A stretch of 64,000 bases of DNA from Streptomyces davaonensis JCM 4913 (GTDB lineage: Bacteria; Actinomycetota; Actinomycetes; Streptomycetales; Streptomycetaceae). Below are positions 1 to 8,554 of the stretch, piece after piece. Both the position numbers and the translations under genes were made by a program. Where the stretch lies: the NCBI RefSeq assembly GCF_000349325.1, contig NC_020504.1, positions 3,196,053 to 3,260,052 on the forward strand, given 5' to 3'. The notes under the pieces are model-generated. The model had not been told where the DNA came from. It did no database searches and saw only the letters and a program-made list of their open reading frames with translations. Position 1 is the first letter of the stretch. Each line of letters starts with the position of its first letter.

Positions 1-1625
<1,625 letters not shown>

Positions 1626-1950
1626 CGGCGTCTCCTCGTCGTTGGTACGGCCCCGTGCGGGCGAAGCCTGAGCGGATTGAGGGGTGGGCCGGTTATGCGC
1701 CATGAGATTGGCGCAGCGCGGTTTCGGTGGAAGCCCCTCGTTGTTTCGCCGCCGTGACGAAGGCGCCTTGGGTGTTACGCGTCGATGAACTGCCGGATGG
1801 AGGGCCCGTCGATCGTTATCGTGGCGCAACCTTCGGTTGAAGGTATGGGCCGGCCGCGGGCGGCCTTCCGATGACCTGGCATGGGGGAGCCGAGTCGGGC
1901 AGTTCGGGAGGGCCGGCCCGCGGCCGGGGATCGAGCGGGATCGCGGCTTC
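1626..1950. other. Gene-free leader of amtB and 3' flank of nsdA
   Basis: This 325-bp gap holds the amtB promoter region on the minus strand, including the GlnR-type box listed separately. It also has a long-loop inverted repeat, GGCCGCGGGC at 1852-1861 and its complement at 1916-1925, just past the nsdA stop. That repeat could be a weak terminator. No convincing coding sequence was seen. Confidence 0.5.
1743..1758 (-). promoter_or_regulatory. Candidate GlnR binding box upstream of amtB
   Basis: The minus strand reads GTCAC, six bases, GAAAC. This matches the known Streptomyces GlnR a-site/b-site pattern (gTnAC-n6-GaAAC). It lies about 120 bp ahead of the amtB start. A second, upstream copy is only weakly recognisable (GTAAC near 1775). 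GlnR activates amtB in S. coelicolor, so the site is expected in this place. The match is read by eye. Confidence 0.65.
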
Positions 1951-3432
1951 TCAGACCGCCTCGGCGGTCTCGGGCAGCTCGACGGCGAGCCGGTCGGTGA
2001 GGTCCACGACCTCGTGCAGATCACCGAAATCGCGTACGGCCGTGTCGACCGTCTTGCGGATCCGGGTGTTGACGCGCTCCGAGCGCACCTTCTTGGCGAT
2101 CTGCATGGCGTCGGTGGCGTACTGCGCGCTGCGCTCCGGCTCGCGCCTGAGGAGATGGACCGTGGCCATGCCGATGAGGTTCAGCGCGTAGGAGCGCTGG
2201 TGCTCGCTGTCCTTGGCGAAGAGGTCGACGGCCCGCTGCATCAGCGGCTCGGCCAGTGAGGCGTAGGTCGGGCTGCGGCCCGCGACATAGGCGAGGTCGC
2301 GGTAGGAGTGGGAGTTCTCGCCGTACAGCTCGGCCTCGGAGAAGAAGCGGATCCAGTCGGGGTCGGGCTCGTCCCACTCCTCGGCCTCGGTGAAGGTGTC
2401 CTCGGCCATCCGCACGGCCCGCTTGCACTTGCCGGGCTGGCCCATGTTGGCGTATGCGCGGGCCTCCATCGCATACAGCATCGACTGGGTGCGCGGGCTC
2501 GCGCAGTCCCGGCTGCCGTACTGGGCGAGGTGGACCAGTTCGAGGGCGTCGTCGGGGCGGCCGAGGTGGATCATCTGGCGGCTCATGCTGGACAGGACGT
2601 ACGAGCCGAGGGGGCGGTCGCCGGCCTCCTTGGCGGCGTGCAGGGCGAGCACGAAGTACTTCTGGGCGGTGGGCTGGAGGCCGACGTCGTAGGACATCCA
2701 GCCGGCCAGTTCGGCGAGTTCGGCGGCGACCTTGAAGAGGATGCGGGTGGTCGACTCGGGCTGGGGTTCCTGGAGGAGGTCGGTCACCTCGTGCAGTTGG
2801 CCTACGACAGCCTTGCGGCGCAGGCCGCCGCCGCACTGGGCGTCCCACTGCCGGAACATCACGGTGGTGGACTCCAGCAGCTCCAGCTCGGGCTTGGAGA
2901 GCCGGCCGCGGCGGAGCTGGGCGGGGGGTTCGGGCTCGGTGCGCGGGGCGGTGGGGGCGGGGACCAGCCAGCGCTGCATCGGCTCGATGAGGGACGGGCC
3001 CGCGGACAGGCCCAGCGAGGTCCCGAGGAAGCCGCGCCGCGCCAGCATCAGGTCGCTGCGCGAGAACTCGCTGAGCAGGGCCACGGTCTGCGGGCCCGTC
3101 CAAGGAAGGTCGACTCCGGACACCGAGGGTGACTGGCGGGCGGCGCGCAGGCCGAGGTCCTCGACGGAGACGACACAGCCGAACCGCTCGGAGAACAGCT
3201 CGGACAGGATCCGCGGGATCGGCTCGCGCGGGTTCTCGCCGTCCAGCCAGCGGCGTACGCGGGAGGTGTCGGTGGAGATGTGGTTGGCACCCAACTGGCG
3301 GGCCCGGCGGTTGACTTGGCGGGCGAGTTCGCCCTTCGACCAGCCGCTGCGCACGAACCAGGACGTGAGCAGCTCGTTCGGGCGCTTGTCAGCGTTCAGA
3401 GCGTTCGTGTCGCTTCCGCTGGTGCCGCTCAC
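1951..3432 (-). CDS. nsdA: NsdA-like negative regulator of differentiation and antibiotic production
   Basis: A 493-residue cytoplasmic protein. The N-terminal 90 residues contain a helix-rich segment (GWSKGELARQVNRRARQLG, then RVRRWLDGENP) resembling the helix-turn-helix of Streptomyces BldD/XRE-like regulators. From about residue 170 onward the protein is made of alpha-helical TPR-like pairs. I recognise it as NsdA, whose loss in S. coelicolor raises antibiotic production and sporulation, and which lies next to amtB there. The GTG at 3432 follows a G-rich site (GGGGG), and the start of the recognised protein matches it. The same frame stays open about 400 bp upstream, so a longer form cannot be excluded. 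Confidence 0.85.
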   Translation of the reverse strand: MSGTSGSDTNALNADKRPNELLTSWFVRSGWSKGELARQVNRRARQLGANHISTDTSRVRRWLDGENPREPIPRILSELFSERFGCVVSVEDLGLRAARQSPSVSGVDLPWTGPQTVALLSEFSRSDLMLARRGFLGTSLGLSAGPSLIEPMQRWLVPAPTAPRTEPEPPAQLRRGRLSKPELELLESTTVMFRQWDAQCGGGLRRKAVVGQLHEVTDLLQEPQPESTTRILFKVAAELAELAGWMSYDVGLQPTAQKYFVLALHAAKEAGDRPLGSYVLSSMSRQMIHLGRPDDALELVHLAQYGSRDCASPRTQSMLYAMEARAYANMGQPGKCKRAVRMAEDTFTEAEEWDEPDPDWIRFFSEAELYGENSHSYRDLAYVAGRSPTYASLAEPLMQRAVDLFAKDSEHQRSYALNLIGMATVHLLRREPERSAQYATDAMQIAKKVRSERVNTRIRKTVDTAVRDFGDLHEVVDLTDRLAVELPETAEAV

Positions 3433-3889
3433 TGGAAGCCCCCATCCCTTGGACCACTTGTCACCGAGTGCGCCAAGCCCTATCAGAATGCCGGTAAATA
3501 CGGCCGCCCGTCCGGTAGTTCTCACCCTTCGAACGGAAAGCCGAGTTGCCTCCGGCATACCCACAAGTGCATGCGCCCCCAGGACTCGTGCACTCAAAGT
3601 AATCCTACGATCACCCGTCCAGCCATGGCGATCCCGGAAACGCCACCATTCGCCACCCCTTCGAATGAACTCACGGTCGCCTCCGCACGATTCACTTGAC
3701 ATAGGACGACCGGGAGTGGGCGGAGTGCTGCACTCAGGGGCGCGCACCGTCGGGCGCACCACCCGGGACGCTTCCGAGCGCCGTCCGGAGTGCGTGGAGC
3801 CGGGCGCCGGAAGGCACAAGGTGGACACAGAGGGTCACGATCCGCATCCGCGTCGTAACCATCGACGCGCCGGGCCCGTTGGAGGGGGC
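3433..3889. other. Long divergent intergenic region, nsdA / prim-pol gene
   Basis: A 457-bp region separates two divergent genes. On the minus strand a TAGGAT (3607 to 3602) could be a -10 element for nsdA, without a good -35. On the plus strand TTGACA at 3696-3701 could be a -35 for the 3890 gene, with no clear -10. The nsdA frame is open through much of it, but no conserved protein was recognised there. Confidence 0.4.
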
Positions 3890-4546
3890 ATGGGCTTCAC
3901 GATCGCCGGCATCCGCGAGATCCGCTCCGGCACGCGCCGACGCGGCCGTCCGTCGGAGTGCACCGCCGTCGCCGAGTTCACCGGACTGTGGGGCTGGGAC
4001 GTGGTACCGGGCGCGCGGGCGGCGGCGGGCGTCTGCTCCTGCGGCCGCGCGGACTGCCGCGCACCCGGCGCCCACCCCCTGGACTTCGCCTCCCAGGTCC
4101 CGGCCGGCGCCACCCTCGACGAAGCGACCCGCACCTGGGCGGAGTTCCCCGGCGCCGCGATGATGCTCGCGGTCGGCCGGGCGTTCGACGTGATCGAGGT
4201 GGCCGAACCGGCCGGGCGCCGCGCGCTGGCCCGGCTGGAGCGCATGGGCCTGCCCGTCGGCCCGGTCACCGCAGGACCCGACGGCCGCGCGCACTTCTTC
4301 GTCGCCCCCGGCGCCGCCGCCGAACTCCCGGAACTGCTCTACCGCATGGGCTGGGACGACCCGACCTCCCTGGATCTGCGCGGCCTCGGCCCCGGCACGC
4401 ACATCACGGCCCCGCCGTCCGACCGCGGCGGCCTCGGCCCGGTGCGCTGGCTGCGCTCCCCCGAACTGGACACGGCGACGAAGCCGCCCGCCGCTCGGCT
4501 GTTGCTGGGAACGCTCGCCTACGTGGCACACCGCTCCCGCGCGTAG
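3890..4546 (+). CDS. Short primase/polymerase-domain protein (AEP superfamily)
   Basis: A 218-residue protein resembling the N-terminal domain of bifunctional DNA primase/polymerases of actinobacterial plasmids and prophages. It has the family's cysteine/histidine segment CSCGRADCRAPGAHP near residue 44. At the place where the catalytic acidic pair is usually found (D-x-D after the FDV strand) it reads FDVIEVAE, so the second Asp is missing. Helicase and C-terminal primase parts are absent. The ATG has a good GGAGGG site. From memory, Streptomyces chromosomes keep a gene of this type beside ftsY, so it is probably a stable resident, perhaps with a non-catalytic role. Confidence 0.7.
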   Translation: MGFTIAGIREIRSGTRRRGRPSECTAVAEFTGLWGWDVVPGARAAAGVCSCGRADCRAPGAHPLDFASQVPAGATLDEATRTWAEFPGAAMMLAVGRAFDVIEVAEPAGRRALARLERMGLPVGPVTAGPDGRAHFFVAPGAAAELPELLYRMGWDDPTSLDLRGLGPGTHITAPPSDRGGLGPVRWLRSPELDTATKPPAARLLLGTLAYVAHRSRA

Positions 4547-4560
4547 CGCAGCACACAGCA

Positions 4561-4598
4561 AAGCGCCCGCCACCAACTGGACCTTGGGGCGGGCGCTT
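4561..4598. terminator. Bidirectional terminator between convergent genes
   Basis: Perfect 11-bp inverted repeat AAGCGCCCGCC / GGCGGGCGCTT with a 16-nt loop, placed between the convergent 3' ends of the prim-pol gene (4546) and ftsY (4616). Confidence 0.75.
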
Positions 4599-4615
4599 CT
4601 TCGCGACAGCGTTTG

Positions 4616-5827
4616 TCACTCTCCGATAAGCGCATCCACGAACGCCTCCGGCTCGAACGGCGCCAGATCGTCCGGGCCCTCGCCCAGACCGATCAGCTTG
4701 ACCGGCACGCCCAGCTCGCGCTGCACGGCGATCACGATGCCGCCCTTCGCCGTACCGTCCAGCTTGGTCAGGACGATGCCGGTGATGTCCACGACCTCGG
4801 CGAACACCCGGGCCTGCACCAGACCGTTCTGTCCGGTCGTCGCGTCCAGGACGAGGAGCACCTCGTCGAGCGGCGCGTGCTTCTCCACGACCCGCTTGAC
4901 CTTGCCCAGCTCGTCCATGAGCCCGGTCTTGGTGTGCAGTCGGCCCGCGGTGTCGATGAGGACGACGTCGCAGTCCATCTCCTTGCCCTCCTTCACCGCG
5001 TCGAAGGCGACGGAGGCGGGGTCACCGGCCTCCGGACCGCGCACGGTGTGGGCGCCGACCCGCTCGCCCCAGGTCTGGAGCTGGTCGGCGGCGGCGGCCC
5101 GGAAGGTGTCGGCGGCGCCCAGGACGACGGTGTTGCCGTCGGCGACCAGGACCCGGGCCAGCTTGCCGGTGGTGGTGGTCTTGCCGGTGCCGTTGACGCC
5201 GACGACCATCACGATGCCGGGCTTGCGGTCCTCCGGCTCGGTCTTCACGGTCCGGTCCAGATCGGTGCCGACCAGCTTGAGCAGCTCCTCGCGCAGCAGG
5301 CCGCGCAGCTCGGCGGGGGTCCGGGTGCCGAGCACCTTGACCCGCTCGCGCAGGCCCTCGACCAGCTCCTGGGTGGGCAGCACACCGACATCGGCGGTGA
5401 GCAGCGTGTCCTCGATCTCCTCCCAGGTGTCGTCGTCCAGATGCTCGCGCGAGAGCAGCGTGAGCAGGCCCTTGCCGAGGGCGTTCTGGGAGCGGGACAG
5501 ACGGGCGCGGAGCCGGACCAGGCGGCCCGCGGTGGGCTCCGGGACCTCGATCTCGGCCGGCGGGAGCTCTTCGACTACGGGCGGTTCCTCGACGGCGGCC
5601 GGGGCCGAGCCGTCGGGAAGGTCCACCTCCTCTATCGTCCGGCGCGGTTCGTCGCGCGGCGTCTCGGCCTCGTCGCCGACGTGCGGCTCGGCCGGAGGGG
5701 CGGTGAGGTCGGGCGCTGCGGGGGGCGGCGGGGGCAGCTGCTTCTTGCGCCGGCTGCCGACGACGAGCCCGCCGAGCGCGCCGAGCACGACCACGGCGAT
5801 GACTACAGCAAGGATGACGATGTCCAT
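4616..5827 (-). CDS. ftsY: Signal recognition particle receptor FtsY
   Basis: A 403-residue SRP receptor GTPase that delivers ribosome-nascent chain complexes to the Sec translocon. Residues 1-24 form one hydrophobic membrane segment, followed by an acidic, Pro-rich linker (about 30-100). The NG domain has the P-loop GVNGTGKTTTTGKLA near residue 209, DTFRAAAADQL, the DTAGR motif, TKLDGTAKGG and a C-terminal GLGEGPDDL. The ATG at 5827 starts directly at the membrane helix. An in-frame ATG seven codons upstream has no better ribosome site. Confidence 0.95.
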   Translation of the reverse strand: MDIVILAVVIAVVVLGALGGLVVGSRRKKQLPPPPPAAPDLTAPPAEPHVGDEAETPRDEPRRTIEEVDLPDGSAPAAVEEPPVVEELPPAEIEVPEPTAGRLVRLRARLSRSQNALGKGLLTLLSREHLDDDTWEEIEDTLLTADVGVLPTQELVEGLRERVKVLGTRTPAELRGLLREELLKLVGTDLDRTVKTEPEDRKPGIVMVVGVNGTGKTTTTGKLARVLVADGNTVVLGAADTFRAAAADQLQTWGERVGAHTVRGPEAGDPASVAFDAVKEGKEMDCDVVLIDTAGRLHTKTGLMDELGKVKRVVEKHAPLDEVLLVLDATTGQNGLVQARVFAEVVDITGIVLTKLDGTAKGGIVIAVQRELGVPVKLIGLGEGPDDLAPFEPEAFVDALIGE

Positions 5828-5930
5828 AACCCGTCCAGTATCAGCCATGGAGTGCGGCGACACCCCTCTGGATGTCTGACACACCGTCAGCTAATCTCCT
5901 CCCCCACCCGCCCGGTGAAGGGGGACCCCC

Positions 5931-6899
5931 ATGCCCGTCACGGTCGTCCGCTTCAATCTCGTCGAGCCCGGCGCCACCCCCGCCTCGCTCGCCGCCCGCT
6001 ACCGGACCGCCCTGGAGATGGCCGCGTACGCCGACGAGCACGGCATCACCACGGTCCAGACCGAGGAGCACCACGGCGTCGACAACAACTGGCTGCCGTC
6101 GCCGTTCGCCTTCGCGGCGGCGGTCTTCGGCGCGACGAAGCGTCTCGCGGTCACGGTCTCCGCGATCATCGGCCCGCTGCACGACCCGCTGCGTCTCGCC
6201 GAGGACATCGCCGTACTGGACCTGATCAGCGCCGGCCGTCTGGTGACGGTCGCCGGGATCGGGTACCGCCCCGAGGAGTACGCCCTCTTCGACGTGGACT
6301 GGAAGCGGCGCGGCCGGCTCCAGGACGAACTGCTGGAGACCGTGCTGAAGGCCTGGACCGGCGAGGAGTTCGAGTACCGCGGCCGTACCGTACGGGTCAC
6401 CCCGCGCCCCTTCACCGAGCCGCACCCGCTGCTGCTGGTCGGCGGCTCCTCGAAGGCCGCCGCACGCCGGGCCGCCCGCCTGGGCCTGCCGTTCTTCCCC
6501 AGCGCGCATCTGCCGGAGCTGGAGGCGTACTACAAGGAGCGGCTCATCGAGTACGGCACCGAGGGCTGGACGATGATGCCGGCCGCCGAGACTCCGCTGC
6601 TGCACATCGCCGAGGACCCGGACCGGACCTGGGCGCGGTACGGCGAGCACTTCCTGCACGAGGCGCGGACGTACGCCTCCTGGCAGTCGGGCGACATCCG
6701 CTCGGCGGTCCGGTCGGCGGCGGGCACGGTCGAGGAGTTGCGCTCGGAGGGCGTGTACCGGGTGCTGACGCCCGGGCAGTGCGTGGACCTGGGGCTGGAC
6801 AACCTGGTGCTGCATCCGCTGTGCGGAGGGATGCCGGTCGAGGAGGGCTGGCGCAGTCTGCGGCTGCTGTGCGAAGACGTACTGCCCCGGCTCTCCTGA
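5931..6899 (+). CDS. LLM-class flavin/F420-dependent oxidoreductase
   Basis: A 322-residue luciferase-like monooxygenase-fold protein. The N-terminal TIM-barrel strand, TEEHHGVDNNWLPSP, and the RLAEDIAVLDLISAGR helix are typical of the group that uses FMNH2 or reduced F420. Substrate cannot be read from sequence. The organism makes F420 (see cofC at 35143), so F420 use is possible. The ATG follows a GAAGGGGG site. It is divergent from ftsY and convergent with glcP. Confidence 0.85.
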   Translation: MPVTVVRFNLVEPGATPASLAARYRTALEMAAYADEHGITTVQTEEHHGVDNNWLPSPFAFAAAVFGATKRLAVTVSAIIGPLHDPLRLAEDIAVLDLISAGRLVTVAGIGYRPEEYALFDVDWKRRGRLQDELLETVLKAWTGEEFEYRGRTVRVTPRPFTEPHPLLLVGGSSKAAARRAARLGLPFFPSAHLPELEAYYKERLIEYGTEGWTMMPAAETPLLHIAEDPDRTWARYGEHFLHEARTYASWQSGDIRSAVRSAAGTVEELRSEGVYRVLTPGQCVDLGLDNLVLHPLCGGMPVEEGWRSLRLLCEDVLPRLS

Positions 6900-6933
6900 C
6901 CGAGCCGAGGCAGTACGTGTCTTACAAGTACGA

Positions 6934-6965
6934 GGAGAGGGGCAGCGGGGACTTGGCCCTTCTCC
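6934..6965. terminator. Stem-loop between convergent genes
   Basis: GGAGAGGGGC pairs with GCCCTTCTCC (one G-U pair) over a 12-nt loop, between the LLM oxidoreductase end (6899) and the glcP end (6994). Confidence 0.55.
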
Positions 6966-6993
6966 CCGCGTCCGGGGGGCTCCCTGCGGAGGG

Positions 6994-8409
6994 TCAGCCC
7001 ATGTCCTCCAGCTTCTTGCCCTTGGTCTCGGGCACGAACTTGAGGATGAAGGGGATGGAGAGGAAGGCGAACACCGCGTACATGACGTAGGTGAGCGACA
7101 GGTTCCAGTCCGCCAGGTCCGGGAAGGTGATCGTGATGACCCAGTTGGCGATCCACTGGGCCGAGGCGGCCACACCGAGGGCGGCGGCGCGGATCTTGTT
7201 CGGGAAGACCTCGCCGAGCATGACCCAGACCACGACACCCCAGGACAGGGCGAAGAAGAGCACGAACGCGTTGGCGGCGATCAGCGCCACGGCGCCCTGC
7301 GCGGTGGGCAGCGGGTCGTTGCCGTTCTGGTAGGAGAAGGCCCAGGCGGCGGCCGCCAGCGAGATGCCCATGCCCACCGAGCCGATCAGGGCGAGCGGCT
7401 TGCGGCCGATGCGGTCGACGAAGATCATCGCGATCACGGTGCCGATGATGTTGATGATCGAGGTCTCGAACGAGTAGAAGAACGAGCTCGACGGGTCGAC
7501 GCCGACGGACTGCCACAGCAGGTTCGAGTAGTAGAAGATGACGTTGATGCCGACCAGCTGCTGGAAGACGGAGAGACCGATACCGATCCAGACGATCGGC
7601 AGCAGGCCGAACTTCCCGCCCAGCAGGTCCCGGAACGTCGACCTGTGGTCGCTGCGCATGGCCTGGTCGATCTCGGCGACCCGGGCGTCGAGGTCGATGT
7701 CGCCCTCGACGTCGGCGAGCACCTTCTTGGCGTCGTCGAGACGGCCGGCGCTGATCAGGTAGCGCGGGGACTCCGGGATGGCGAAGGACAGCAGGCCGTA
7801 GACCAGGGCCGGTACGACCATCACGCCCAGCATCCACTGCCAGGACTCCAGGCCCGCGACCTTCCCGCGCTCCTCACCGTCGGCCATGTTGAGGATGGCC
7901 CAGTTCACGAGCTGGGAGACGGCGATGCCGATGACGATGGCGGCCTGCTGGAACGAGGCGAGCCTGCCCCGGTAGGCCGGCGGGGCGACCTCGGCGATGT
8001 AGGCGGGGCCGATGACCGAGGCCATACCGATGGCTATACCGCCGAGCACACGCCAGGCGGCGAGGTCCCAGGCGGCGAACGGAAGGGCGGAGCCGACGGC
8101 CGACACGGCGAACAGCACCGCCGCGATCTGCATGACCCGGATACGGCCGATCCGGTCCGCGATCCGGCCGGCGATCGCCGCGCCGAGGGCGCTGCCGAGC
8201 AGGGCGCTGGCGGCGACGGTGCCGGTGACGCCGGAGCTGAGGTCGAACCGGTCCTGTATACCGCCGTTGGCCCCGTTGATGACGGAGCTGTCATAGCCGA
8301 AGAGGAAGCCGCCCATGGCGGCCGCGGCGGTGATGAAGACGACGTGCCCGAGGTGCTCGGGGTGCGTCGCCTTCGCTCCTGACTGGGGCGCCTGCGCTGT
8401 GCTGGTCAC
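6994..8409 (-). CDS. glcP: Glucose permease, MFS sugar porter family
   Basis: A 471-residue, 12-helix major facilitator protein of the sugar porter family. Seen motifs: GGFLFGYDSSVINGA in helix 1, RIADRIGR after helix 2, PESPRYL before the central loop, QQLVGINVIFYYS in helix 7, DRIGRKPL after helix 8 and PETKGKKLE at the C-terminus. It closely resembles S. coelicolor GlcP1, the main glucose uptake system, which has the same neighbours (ftsY and smc). The GTG start at 8409 has an AGGAGT site six bases upstream. A strong promoter and an overlapping operator lie upstream, so it is probably sugar-regulated. Confidence 0.9.
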   Translation of the reverse strand: MTSTAQAPQSGAKATHPEHLGHVVFITAAAAMGGFLFGYDSSVINGANGGIQDRFDLSSGVTGTVAASALLGSALGAAIAGRIADRIGRIRVMQIAAVLFAVSAVGSALPFAAWDLAAWRVLGGIAIGMASVIGPAYIAEVAPPAYRGRLASFQQAAIVIGIAVSQLVNWAILNMADGEERGKVAGLESWQWMLGVMVVPALVYGLLSFAIPESPRYLISAGRLDDAKKVLADVEGDIDLDARVAEIDQAMRSDHRSTFRDLLGGKFGLLPIVWIGIGLSVFQQLVGINVIFYYSNLLWQSVGVDPSSSFFYSFETSIINIIGTVIAMIFVDRIGRKPLALIGSVGMGISLAAAAWAFSYQNGNDPLPTAQGAVALIAANAFVLFFALSWGVVVWVMLGEVFPNKIRAAALGVAASAQWIANWVITITFPDLADWNLSLTYVMYAVFAFLSIPFILKFVPETKGKKLEDMG

Positions 8410-8430
8410 GTCGTACTCCTGAAGATGAAA

Positions 8431-8440
8431 GCAACGTTGC
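8431..8440. promoter_or_regulatory. Palindromic operator of glcP, LacI-type
   Basis: Perfect 10-bp palindrome GCAACGTTGC, the classic core of LacI/GalR-family operators. It overlaps the transcription start predicted from the adjacent -10/-35 boxes, so bound repressor would block initiation. The regulator is not encoded nearby. Confidence 0.65.
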
Positions 8441-8442
8441 AG

Positions 8443-8470
8443 ACCCTATGCCTTCAAGTTTCGAAGTCAA
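8443..8470 (-). promoter_or_regulatory. glcP promoter (-35 TTGACT, -10 TAGGGT)
   Basis: On the minus strand TTGACT (8470-8465) and TAGGGT (8448-8443) are separated by 16 bp. This is a good fit to the Streptomyces housekeeping sigma consensus and sits about 35 bp before the GTG start. Confidence 0.65.
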
Positions 8471-8554
8471 TAGTTCATTGCCTGTGAGTTTCGAGGCATG
8501 ACAGGAGACGTGAGAAGTTTTTGTGTTCAAGACTTGAAGATACGGTTTTGGTGC

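Noticed and set aside
3433..3828. N-terminal extension of nsdA
   Set aside because: The frame is open but the sequence does not resemble the family, and the GTG at 3432 matches the recognised protein start.
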